From Neisseria perflava (GTDB lineage: Bacteria; Pseudomonadota; Gammaproteobacteria; Burkholderiales; Neisseriaceae), in the NCBI RefSeq assembly GCF_024170405.1, contig NZ_JALJYC010000023.1:1-45897 (forward strand): a DNA stretch of 45,897 nucleotides, given 5' to 3'. The notes under the pieces were generated by a model. That model did no database searches, was not told the DNA's origin, and was given only the letters and a program-made list of their open reading frames with translations. Each line of letters opens with the position of its first letter. Position 1 is the first letter of the stretch. Below are positions 24,105 through 31,196 of this stretch, in pieces. Both the position numbers and the translations under genes were made by a program.

Positions 24105-25770
24105 AAAACATCAAGCGGATAAACCGATTGCCCTGCGCGATTTGCTGCGCCGCCACACCGATATGTGGCTGATCAGCGGCTTGCTGGGCGTGGCCGCCTG
24201 TACCGCCGCCGTCTGCCTGCTGATGGTGTCGGGCTGGTTTCTTGCCGCCTCCGCGCTGGCGGGGCTGGTCGCCCTCGGCAGCCACCGCTTCAACTACATG
24301 CTGCCCGCCGCCGTTATCCGGATGCTGGCGATTATCCGCACCGCCGCACGTTACGGCGAATTGTCCGTATCACACCATACCGTGTTCGGCCTGTTGAAAA
24401 ACCTGCGCGTCAGCGTGTTTACCTGCTTGGCGGCGCAGCCCTTGCAGCCGTGGCGCGGTGCAGATTCCGCCCGCCAAATGCACCGCCTCGTCAGCGACAT
24501 CGACACCCTAGACGAATTTCCGCTGCGCGTAGTTGCGCCTTGGTTGCAGGCCGCTTGTTTGAGCGTATTGCTGGCCGCCGTTATCAGCATTGCCTTGCCC
24601 TCGGGCGGCGTGTGGGTCGGGCTGCTGTTGCTCGGCGTGTTGCTGCTGCCGCTGGCGGCGCTGCGCTTGGGACAACGCGACGCGCTGTGCCAAAGCGAAA
24701 TCGGTGAACAGCGCCGCCGCGCCCTGCTGCACCCCTTGCGTATGCTGACGCGGCTGGTGTTGTGGCGGCAGTGGACGGCGCAGCAGCAGCCCTGTTTGCA
24801 GGCCGACGACGCGCTCACCGCCGTGGCGCAGCGTATCCGCCGTACTGCCAACATCTTAAGCCTTCTGGCGCAATGGTGGTTTGCCGCCGTGTGCGCCGCG
24901 CTGTTGTGGCTCGGCGCCGCCGCCCTGCAACAGGGGCAGACAGACGTGCCGTGGCTGCTGGCGCTGCTGCTGGGCGTATTCGGTTTGCAGGAATACGTTT
25001 TGCCGCTGTGCAGCAATTTCAGCGCCTACGGCTTCAGCCGCGCCGCGCAAATGCGGATTAACGCCTTAATCAATGTTCCTCCCGCCGTTTCAGACGGCCT
25101 ACCGCTGCCGCAAGGCCGTCTGAAACTGAGTGCGCAACACCTGTCCGCCCGACTGCCCGATGCCCTTATCGGCCCGCGTGTCGTGTCTTTTGACATAGCC
25201 AGCGGCACACCCTGCTGGATTATGGGTGCTTCCGGCTGCGGCAAATCCACGCTGCTGTCGGTATTGGCGCAGGAACTGCCGCCGCTTGCGGGCAGCCTGA
25301 CCCTCAACGGCGCCGACAGCCGCGATTTCGACTGGCGCGGGCAAATCGGCTATCTCTCACAATACGCGGACATCTTCGCGCAAACGCTGGCGCAAAACCT
25401 GCGCTTGGGTAAACCCGACGCAACCGACAGCGAACTGACCGCCGCGCTGGAAAAAGTCGCCCTGCAAGACTGGCTGGCGCAGCTGCCGCAAGGTTTGGAC
25501 ACCCCGTTGGGCGAATACGGCGCGGCCGTGTCGGGCGGACAAGCCCGCCGTATCGCCCTCGCGCGCCTGCTGCTCACCCCCAAACGCCTGCTGCTCTTAG
25601 ACGAACCCTTCGCCGGACTCGACAGCGCCAGCCGCCACACTGTCTGGCAGGCCGTGCGCGACCACCAGCGCGACGGCTTGCTGGTGGTGGTCAGCCATCA
25701 GATGTGGGAAGAGATAGAAGCGGCAGACCTTTGCCGCGTAGTATTGCCGGAGGCGGATTATTCGGTATAG
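24094..25770 (+). CDS. cydC: CydC subunit of the CydDC ABC exporter
   Basis: This is the partner half-transporter of CydD, 558 residues, with a membrane domain and an ATPase domain (Walker A GASGCGKST, signature VSGGQARR, Walker B LLLLDEPFAGLD). The start ATG at 24094 is part of an AT-type DUS: atgccgtctgaa encodes Met-Pro-Ser-Glu. AGGGAG lies 8-9 bases upstream. It overlaps cydD by 11 nt, implying coupling. A second pair of DUS lies in the linker before the ATPase domain (near 25090-25120), encoding SDGL and GRLK. Confidence 0.92.
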   Translation: MPSEKHQADKPIALRDLLRRHTDMWLISGLLGVAACTAAVCLLMVSGWFLAASALAGLVALGSHRFNYMLPAAVIRMLAIIRTAARYGELSVSHHTVFGLLKNLRVSVFTCLAAQPLQPWRGADSARQMHRLVSDIDTLDEFPLRVVAPWLQAACLSVLLAAVISIALPSGGVWVGLLLLGVLLLPLAALRLGQRDALCQSEIGEQRRRALLHPLRMLTRLVLWRQWTAQQQPCLQADDALTAVAQRIRRTANILSLLAQWWFAAVCAALLWLGAAALQQGQTDVPWLLALLLGVFGLQEYVLPLCSNFSAYGFSRAAQMRINALINVPPAVSDGLPLPQGRLKLSAQHLSARLPDALIGPRVVSFDIASGTPCWIMGASGCGKSTLLSVLAQELPPLAGSLTLNGADSRDFDWRGQIGYLSQYADIFAQTLAQNLRLGKPDATDSELTAALEKVALQDWLAQLPQGLDTPLGEYGAAVSGGQARRIALARLLLTPKRLLLLDEPFAGLDSASRHTVWQAVRDHQRDGLLVVVSHQMWEEIEAADLCRVVLPEADYSV

Positions 25771-25808
25771 TTTTTTAAAAACAATGATATGATGGTATGG
25801 GAAACATA

Positions 25809-25857
25809 AAAGGCCGTCTGAGAAACAGAAATTTATTCTGTTTCTCAGACGGCCTTT
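25809..25857. terminator. 22-bp bidirectional DUS terminator
   Basis: aaaggccgtctgagaaacag plus aa (25809-25830) pairs with its exact complement (25836-25857) around a 5-nt loop. It lies between convergent cydC and the accessory cluster and ends both. It also marks the change to AT-richer DNA. Confidence 0.9.
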
Positions 25858-25863
25858 GGGTCG

Positions 25864-26061
25864 TTAAATACGGAAAATATCAGCCAATTTTCCTAATAGC
25901 GACGGCAGGTGGACTTGGGATTCGGATTTGACCGCACTGCTGCATTTCGGGCAGTGTTTCTGTTGGCGTATATCACCGGCATGGATGACATCGGAAACCT
26001 GATTCCAACTGCTTTTCCAGCCGCATTTCGGGCAGCAGATACGGATGTAAAAAGGGAACAT
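25864..26061 (-). CDS. small zinc-ribbon protein
   Basis: This 65-residue protein has two CPKC knuckles (CCPKCGWKSSW and HCPKCSSAV) about 28 residues apart, enough for one zinc ribbon. The hydrophobic C-terminus reads LLGKLADIFRI. It is the last gene of a four-gene minus-strand cluster and starts 2 bases after the YaaW-like gene ends. Function unknown; zinc ribbons of this type often mediate contacts with protein or nucleic acid. Confidence 0.75.
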   Translation of the reverse strand: MFPFYIRICCPKCGWKSSWNQVSDVIHAGDIRQQKHCPKCSSAVKSESQVHLPSLLGKLADIFRI

Positions 26062-26063
26062 GG

Positions 26064-26834
26064 CTATAATCCGAGCTCTTTTTCAAACTGTTCGCGCAGA
26101 TGTTGCAATTCCCATTCATGCTGCTGGCGCAAAATAGCCACGTTTAATACGGCAGGCATGGTTACGCGGTAGGCTGGGTCTGCGAGGTCAACAGCCGTCC
26201 ATACGGTGGTAATCGCCCAGCCAATCGGCCCGGTTAAGATGGACAAAGAACGGGTTAACGCTGCATTACCGGCAAAAGCGAGGCCGCGACCAATCAGAAA
26301 CCTCAAAGTGGCATTGGCAACCATCAGGCTGAGTTTGTAGGATTGGAAACCGCCTGCTTTAAAAGCTGTCATCAAAATCGCCAACAATGCATCTTTGGAT
26401 AAGTTGGCTGTTGCCGCAATCCCTGCTTCTTTTGCCAATGCAGCCAAATCCTCCGCTGACATTTTTTCGGCAGAATCTTCCAATACCTTCATCAATAATG
26501 CCTGTTCGATTTTGGCAACAGGGCTTTTTTTGTTGTAATTGACTTTGAATTTGTCGGCAACATCGGTTAATACTTCCCGATACAGCACGCCTTTACCGAA
26601 TCTGGCTAAAGTAGCAAAGGTATTGCCGCCGAATGTTTGGATTTCTGCCGCAATCTCGCGCCAATACATTGAATGATTAGGATAAAAGCGTTTATAGTTG
26701 TCATTGCCGCTTAATTCTTCTGTGTAACGCTTGTTGCCGTCTTTGTCGTAAATCAGGCATTGCACCAAGCCGTCCAAATCGCGGGCTTTCAGGTCTTTCA
26801 AGAAGACCAAATCGGCATCATCACGGTAAGCCAT
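26064..26834 (-). CDS. YaaW/UPF0174 (DUF3944) family protein
   Basis: This 256-residue protein begins MAYRDDADLVFLKDL and contains DLDGLVQCLIYDKDGNKRYTEEL, the DUF3944 N-terminal signature seen in E. coli YaaW. A Lys/Ala-rich helical middle and a hydrophobic segment (LSILTGPIGWAITTVWTAVDLA) follow. Family function is not established. The start at 26834 has AAAGGA just upstream. It begins 16 bases after the GTPase stop. The pairing with a GTPase suggests the two act together (inference). Confidence 0.75.
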   Translation of the reverse strand: MAYRDDADLVFLKDLKARDLDGLVQCLIYDKDGNKRYTEELSGNDNYKRFYPNHSMYWREIAAEIQTFGGNTFATLARFGKGVLYREVLTDVADKFKVNYNKKSPVAKIEQALLMKVLEDSAEKMSAEDLAALAKEAGIAATANLSKDALLAILMTAFKAGGFQSYKLSLMVANATLRFLIGRGLAFAGNAALTRSLSILTGPIGWAITTVWTAVDLADPAYRVTMPAVLNVAILRQQHEWELQHLREQFEKELGL

Positions 26835-26850
26835 TGTCGAATCCTTTCTT

Positions 26851-27810
26851 TTATTTTTTACTAAAAATACTGAATAATGTTTTCGCAACGGTTTTTACAT
26901 TTTCCGGTGTAATCATTTCTTTTGCCGCTTCTTTGACGGCATTTAGTGCCATGTCGGCCAAATCAGAAAGCGTGCTTTTTATGGTGTTCCAAAAAGAATC
27001 TTCAACCGTTTCTTCAATTTTTTTGCTGTAATCTTCTTTCCCATCATTGCTGGAGAAATTCTGCTTATCGTCATTAACATCGCTCATAAACACAAAGCGT
27101 TTTTTCTCGGGTAATTGTTCGAGAATATGGCTGAGCAGTTTTTCCAGATTGTAAGGGTGCTGTTCTTCATCACCGTCTTTGTAACCGGCGGCGTAGTAAA
27201 TCGGCTCGACATCCAAGCCGGTATCGGCTTTAATCCGTTCTCGGGTAGATTGGACTTTTTCTTCCAAAAAGTCAGTTAATGCTTGTTCCGGTTGGTTGGT
27301 TTCATGATTCCAATGGCGGCCTTTCATGGCCAAATCTGCCTGATTGATACCGACCAGCAGACGTTGTTTGCCTGTTTCTCCCAAATTCGGGTACACAACA
27401 TCCTTGATAATGGTATAAGCCGAGCTGTAATCGCGACTACTGCCGTCAATAATCAGTAAGACCAAATCAATCAGCGCCAAGCCATTTTTGTCTTTTTCAT
27501 TCAACTTTTGAACGATCGCTTCTTTATAGCGCTTATCGTTTTCTTCGGAATCACCAAATCTGGGTGTATCCCAAATCACGATATGATCGAACTCAAAAGA
27601 TTCCAGTTGGGAGGTTTCCGGCTTGGTGCCTTGACCAACTTTTGCCGTATCCATATCAAACAACGCATTAATGGTTGAGCTTTTGCCTACGCCTGTACCG
27701 CCAACCAACAACACGTTGATTTTGGTATTGCGTATAGCGGCTGTTAATTTTTCCAACTGCTCTTTATTCAAATGTTTCAGCATTTCTTGGATTCTGCTAT
27801 TGCTATTCAT
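26851..27810 (-). CDS. YfjP/YeeP-like P-loop GTPase
   Basis: This 319-residue GTPase has P-loop GGTGVGKSS (37-45), a switch threonine near GTKPET (61-66), G3 DTPRFGD (81-87) and G4 NQAD (156-159), which fits the YfjP/Era-like group found on E. coli prophages. The last 60 or so residues are amphipathic (FWNTIKSTLSDLADMALNAVKEAAKE) and could bind membrane or the partner. The start at 27810 has AGGAG upstream; an ATG at 27870 is less likely. It is preceded by a small membrane protein and followed by the YaaW-like gene in one operon. Confidence 0.8.
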   Translation of the reverse strand: MNSNSRIQEMLKHLNKEQLEKLTAAIRNTKINVLLVGGTGVGKSSTINALFDMDTAKVGQGTKPETSQLESFEFDHIVIWDTPRFGDSEENDKRYKEAIVQKLNEKDKNGLALIDLVLLIIDGSSRDYSSAYTIIKDVVYPNLGETGKQRLLVGINQADLAMKGRHWNHETNQPEQALTDFLEEKVQSTRERIKADTGLDVEPIYYAAGYKDGDEEQHPYNLEKLLSHILEQLPEKKRFVFMSDVNDDKQNFSSNDGKEDYSKKIEETVEDSFWNTIKSTLSDLADMALNAVKEAAKEMITPENVKTVAKTLFSIFSKK

Positions 27811-27874
27811 GTCAAACTCCTGAAAAGTTAACGGCGTTGCCGTATAAGTGGTAAAAGTAAATGTCATCAAATTG

Positions 27875-28180
27875 CTATTGGCTTGTCGTGGAACGGTGCG
27901 ACTGCCGCCATTTGCGCCATTTCAAAAAATCTTGCCATTCTTCATCCGAGACAATATCGATTTCCTGCCCGTCTTCGGTGCGGACGGTTTGCATATTCTC
28001 ATCGGCGGCTTTGGTACTTGGCCTATGCACCGTATTGCCGCGCACTGCCCGTTCTTGTTCGAGAAAGGCATAAAACTCTTCGGGCGTGTAACGCTTTTCT
28101 TTGGCGGTAATGGTGTAGTGTTTGGTAAACCATTTGTAGATGAGATACCAAAGGGCAATGCCGAGTAGGATTTGCAGCAT
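27875..28180 (-). CDS. small membrane-anchored protein of the GTPase cluster
   Basis: This 101-residue protein starts MLQILLGIALWYLIYKWFTK, a single N-terminal membrane helix, followed by a charged soluble tail (YTPEEFYAFLEQERAVRG, DEEWQDFLKWRKWRQSHR). No family is recognised. AAGGAAA precedes the start. It is the first gene of the minus-strand cluster, 64 bp before the GTPase, and is divergent from the XRE regulator. Confidence 0.7.
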   Translation of the reverse strand: MLQILLGIALWYLIYKWFTKHYTITAKEKRYTPEEFYAFLEQERAVRGNTVHRPSTKAADENMQTVRTEDGQEIDIVSDEEWQDFLKWRKWRQSHRSTTSQ

Positions 28181-28399
28181 GGTGGTTTCCTTGTTCGAAA
28201 GGGCATAAGGTCATTTCGGGTACGGGTTGCGCGGATATGTCGCACTACGGGTGCGGTTGTGTAAATTTTTGTTTGTTGCGTTTTGCTTATGCCTGTGGTT
28301 TATTTTAGCTTAAATTAAGAAATATTTGCCTATTTATAAGAAATTTATTCTCTTTTTATTGCCGTCTGAATGTCTGATAGTTGCTGCTTAGGAGCGGAT
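28181..28399. promoter_or_regulatory. AT-rich divergent control region
   Basis: A 219-bp intergenic region between the GTPase cluster and the XRE gene. The right half (28290-28360) is very AT-rich (tttattttagcttaaattaag) and must hold promoters for both directions. I could not fix consensus boxes with good spacing. Confidence 0.4.
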
Positions 28400-28744
28400 A
28401 TGACTTTGAAAGCACAGCAGGCTGTTGAAAAGGCCATCGGGCAGGCGATTATGAAGCACCGGAAGGCGGTGGGCATGACGCAGGCGCAGTTGGCGGAGCG
28501 TTTGGATTTGAGCAATGATGCGGTGTCACGCTTGGAGCGGGGCAATATCGGGCTGTCGGTGGTACGTTTGCTGGAGTTGGCGGAAATTTTCGGCTGCGAT
28601 GCGGCGGATTTGTTGAATGACGGCAGCCGCAGGGTGCGCGATCAGGCGGGGCAGGTGCTGAATCTGTTGGAAAAGTTGGATGAAGGGGAGCGTGTCGGAC
28701 TACTGCGGATTCTGGAGCAGATGGTGGCGTGGAAAACCGAATAA
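28400..28744 (+). CDS. XRE-family helix-turn-helix regulator
   Basis: This 114-residue DNA-binding protein has the HTH_XRE pattern KHRKAVGMTQAQLAERLDLS followed by DAVSRLERGNIGLSVVRLLE. The tail (LNLLEKLDEGERVGLLRIL) is probably a dimerisation helix. The start at 28400 has TTAGGAGCGGAT directly upstream; 28370 is an alternative ATG that a DUS overlaps. It is divergent from the GTPase cluster and is its most likely regulator (inference). Confidence 0.85.
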   Translation: MTLKAQQAVEKAIGQAIMKHRKAVGMTQAQLAERLDLSNDAVSRLERGNIGLSVVRLLELAEIFGCDAADLLNDGSRRVRDQAGQVLNLLEKLDEGERVGLLRILEQMVAWKTE

Positions 28745-28757
28745 AACGGATGTTTGG

Positions 28758-28804
28758 AAAGGCCGTCTGAAAGCAGAAAACCGCATCTGTTTCAGACGGC
28801 CTTT
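28758..28804 (+). terminator. inverted DUS terminator
   Basis: aaaggccgtctgaaa (28758-28772) and tttcagacggccttt (28790-28804) form a 15-bp stem after the XRE gene. Confidence 0.75.
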
Positions 28805-28873
28805 TGCTGCACTTGAATATAATTTGTCATTACATCATAATGGCAACATAATGATTTTTTGAAAGGTAGGGCA

Positions 28874-29164
28874 ATGGGTTATTCAAATTTCAATATGCGG
28901 CTGGACGACAAGTTGCGCGCCCGTGCTTATCCTGTATTGGCGCAATACGGCCTTACGCCCAGTCAGGCGGTCAGGATGTTTTTCAACCAAATCGGGGGAA
29001 CCGGCAAAGTGCCGCTGTCGTTTGACTGGGCGGCCGACACGCTGGGTGCGAACGGTGAAAAAATGTTGCGTGAAAGCATCGCTGATTTTGAAAACGGCGA
29101 TTACAGCAGTCATGCCGATTTGGAGGCGCTGAATCAGGCGATGGCGGAGATTGGCCGTGACTAA
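28874..29164 (+). CDS. RelB/DinJ family antitoxin
   Basis: This 96-residue protein begins MGYSNFNMRLDDKLRARAYPVL and contains GLTPSQAVRMFFNQI, the ribbon-helix-helix pattern of DinJ/RelB antitoxins. The C-terminal part (ADLEALNQAMAEIGRD) would wrap the toxin. It usually represses its own operon. The start at 28874 has GAAAGGTAGGG upstream. The toxin begins 8 nt before its stop codon ends, as in typical type II pairs. Confidence 0.85.
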   Translation: MGYSNFNMRLDDKLRARAYPVLAQYGLTPSQAVRMFFNQIGGTGKVPLSFDWAADTLGANGEKMLRESIADFENGDYSSHADLEALNQAMAEIGRD

Positions 29165-29426
29165 GCGCAGATTTGAGATGAGCAATGCGTTTAAGCGTGA
29201 TTTGAAAAAGCATTACTTGTCGTTAATCGGCGAAGCATGGACAGAGGTGTCGGTATGTTTGCTGTACGCCCGTCTGATACCCGAAAAATACAGAGACCAT
29301 CCATTGACCGGCAATTTCAGCGGTTTCCGAGACTGCCGCATCAAGCCCGATTTGGTGCTGGTTTACCGCTTGTCAGACGAAGCGGTGGAGTTACACCGGC
29401 TGGGAACGCATTCCGATTTGTTTTAA
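29157..29426 (+). CDS. YafQ/RelE family mRNA interferase toxin
   Basis: This 89-residue protein aligns with E. coli YafQ, a ribosome-dependent RNase. The start is probably GTG at 29157 with GGAG eight bases upstream, overlapping the antitoxin; 29151 (TTG) and 29178 (ATG) are alternatives. Conserved blocks are YRDHPLTGNFSGFRDC and KPDLVLVYRLSDEAVELHRLGTH. Active residues H48, D65, R81 and H85 are kept, but the equivalents of E. coli His63 and Trp68 are Arg61 and Leu66. Activity may therefore differ. Confidence 0.8.
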   Translation: MTKRRFEMSNAFKRDLKKHYLSLIGEAWTEVSVCLLYARLIPEKYRDHPLTGNFSGFRDCRIKPDLVLVYRLSDEAVELHRLGTHSDLF

Positions 29427-29433
29427 AAATGGA

Positions 29434-29481
29434 CAAGGCCGTCTGAAAACGCCGCAGATTGCGCGTTTTCAGACGGCCTTG
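29434..29481. terminator. 18-bp DUS terminator
   Basis: caaggccgtctgaaaacg (29434-29451) and cgttttcagacggccttg (29464-29481) form the stem, followed by tttt. It ends both the toxin gene and the convergent tannase gene. Confidence 0.85.
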
Positions 29482-29503
29482 TTTTGATTGGCGGCTATTG
29501 TTT

Positions 29504-31108
29504 TTAACGGCAGGCAAAACTTTCCGCTTTATCCTTATCCCCGCCGACATAGGTTGCCACTTTCGGATAGGCGCACAGCGGCATGCTGCGGTTGGCGAAG
29601 GCTTTGCCTTGGGCAAGCATGACTTCTGGCGCTTTACCGTTATCGTGCCATTGCTCCAGCGCGGTGAGCGGGTCGAAGTCGTCAAAGGCTTGGCCGCCGC
29701 CGCAGTGGGTCATGCCAGGTACCATAAACATGCGGCTGAACGATTGCGCGTCGGGCGTGTCGCGCTGCATGCTGACAAACCAGTCGCGCTGGTCTTTGGC
29801 GGAAAACACGGGGTCGGAAATGCCGGTGACGATGATGAATTTGCCGCCGTTCGCTTTAAATGCGCTCATGTCGGTGGCGGTGGCGTCGTTGATTTTGCCG
29901 GTGGCGTAGGTTTTCGGCGTGTCGGTGTCGAAATTGAATTTGCTCAAGTCAAAATCGGGCACGGGCGGGCTCATGAAATACCATTTGAGTGAACCGGCGC
30001 CGAGCGTGATGTTGCGCGCGTCGGGTTCGGCGGTTTGCGAAGTGCCTAATTTCCATTTGCGCCAGCCGTCGGCATTAATCCCGCTGTCGTAGAACCAGCC
30101 GCTGTAAATGGGTTCGCCTTTGCTGTTTTTGGCGCCGTCGAACACGGCTTTGAGCGCGGCGGTTTTGGTTTTGGACAAGCCGGCCATTTCGGGTTGGAAG
30201 TCGCAGCTTTCCCACGCGTTGATGATGCCGTCTTTCAGGCCGTCTTTGGCGTCGCAGCGGTTGAGTACGGCTTGGCTGACTTTGTCCAAATCGGCTTGGG
30301 TGAAGGCGTTGGCAAGGATTTTATGGCCGTCTGAATTTTTCGGCGCGGCTTTGAGCAGATGGTGGGTGTCCCACACTTCGGCGATGGCGGCGCGGGAGAG
30401 GCGGAAGCCGGGGTTGGCGGCAATCACACCGTCAAATTCGTTGGGATAACGCTGGGCGGCAATCATGGCCTCACGCCCGCCGTTGGAGCAGCCCATGAAA
30501 TAGCTGTGCTGCGGCGCGGCTTGGTACATTTTTTGAATCAGCTGCTTGGCCACGGCGGTGACTTTGCCGGTGGATTGGTAGGCAAAATCCAAACGCGCTT
30601 GCGGGTCGGTGCCGAAATTGGGGGTTGGGTTGGGGTGGCCGCCGTCCATGCTGACCACGGCGTAGCCGCGCTCCAGCGCGGGGGTGGCGGTGGAGGAACG
30701 CACGGGAATGCTGCCCAGCGCGGGGGCGACAAAGCCGTCCACACCGCCGCCGCCTTGGAACAGGAATTTGTTGTTCCATTGCGCGGGCAGGCGCATTTGG
30801 AATTTGGTGCCGTAGTGCTGGCCGTCCACGCCCGTGCGCGCGCCGATTTCGCCTTCGACGATACAGTGCGCACCGGCTTTGCTGGCGGTGGTGGCGCCGC
30901 CGGTCAGCGAGGACATTTTGTCTGCATCGACATTGCCGTCGGCCGACCATTCGGCTTTGGTGATTCGGGTGTCGGCGATTTGGGCGTTTTTGAGGGCGGT
31001 GCATTGTTTGGCGGCGGCAGAGTCGGCGGCGTTTTGCGGCGGCTCGGCGTGGCTGCAGGCGGTGGCGGCGAAGGCGGCAGATAGGGCGAGAATGAGTTTG
31101 CGGTTCAT
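29504..31108 (-). CDS. tannase/feruloyl esterase family lipoprotein
   Basis: This 534-residue enzyme belongs to the tannase family of serine esterases, which act on aromatic esters such as gallates and ferulates. A lipoprotein signal ends at Cys18 (FAATACS). The nucleophile motif is GCSNGGREAM with Ser208. The C-terminal acid-histidine pair lies in VTGISDPVFSAKD and MFMVPGMTHCGGG; the Cys residues typical of the family are present (CSNGG, THC). The start at 31108 has AAAGGAATC upstream. It is probably surface or periplasm-facing. Real substrate unknown. Confidence 0.85.
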   Translation of the reverse strand: MNRKLILALSAAFAATACSHAEPPQNAADSAAAKQCTALKNAQIADTRITKAEWSADGNVDADKMSSLTGGATTASKAGAHCIVEGEIGARTGVDGQHYGTKFQMRLPAQWNNKFLFQGGGGVDGFVAPALGSIPVRSSTATPALERGYAVVSMDGGHPNPTPNFGTDPQARLDFAYQSTGKVTAVAKQLIQKMYQAAPQHSYFMGCSNGGREAMIAAQRYPNEFDGVIAANPGFRLSRAAIAEVWDTHHLLKAAPKNSDGHKILANAFTQADLDKVSQAVLNRCDAKDGLKDGIINAWESCDFQPEMAGLSKTKTAALKAVFDGAKNSKGEPIYSGWFYDSGINADGWRKWKLGTSQTAEPDARNITLGAGSLKWYFMSPPVPDFDLSKFNFDTDTPKTYATGKINDATATDMSAFKANGGKFIIVTGISDPVFSAKDQRDWFVSMQRDTPDAQSFSRMFMVPGMTHCGGGQAFDDFDPLTALEQWHDNGKAPEVMLAQGKAFANRSMPLCAYPKVATYVGGDKDKAESFACR

Positions 31109-31149
31109 CAAAGATTCCTTTCGGGATAAAAAAGGGAGGCGAGGCGGAT

Positions 31150-31188
31150 AGGCCGTCTGAAAATGGAAAGTAGCGTTTCAGACGGCCT
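31150..31188 (-). terminator. inverted DUS terminator
   Basis: aggccgtctgaaa (31150-31162) and tttcagacggcct (31176-31188) form a 13-bp stem just after the beta-glucosidase stop (minus strand). Confidence 0.75.
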
Positions 31189-31196
31189 TATCCTAA

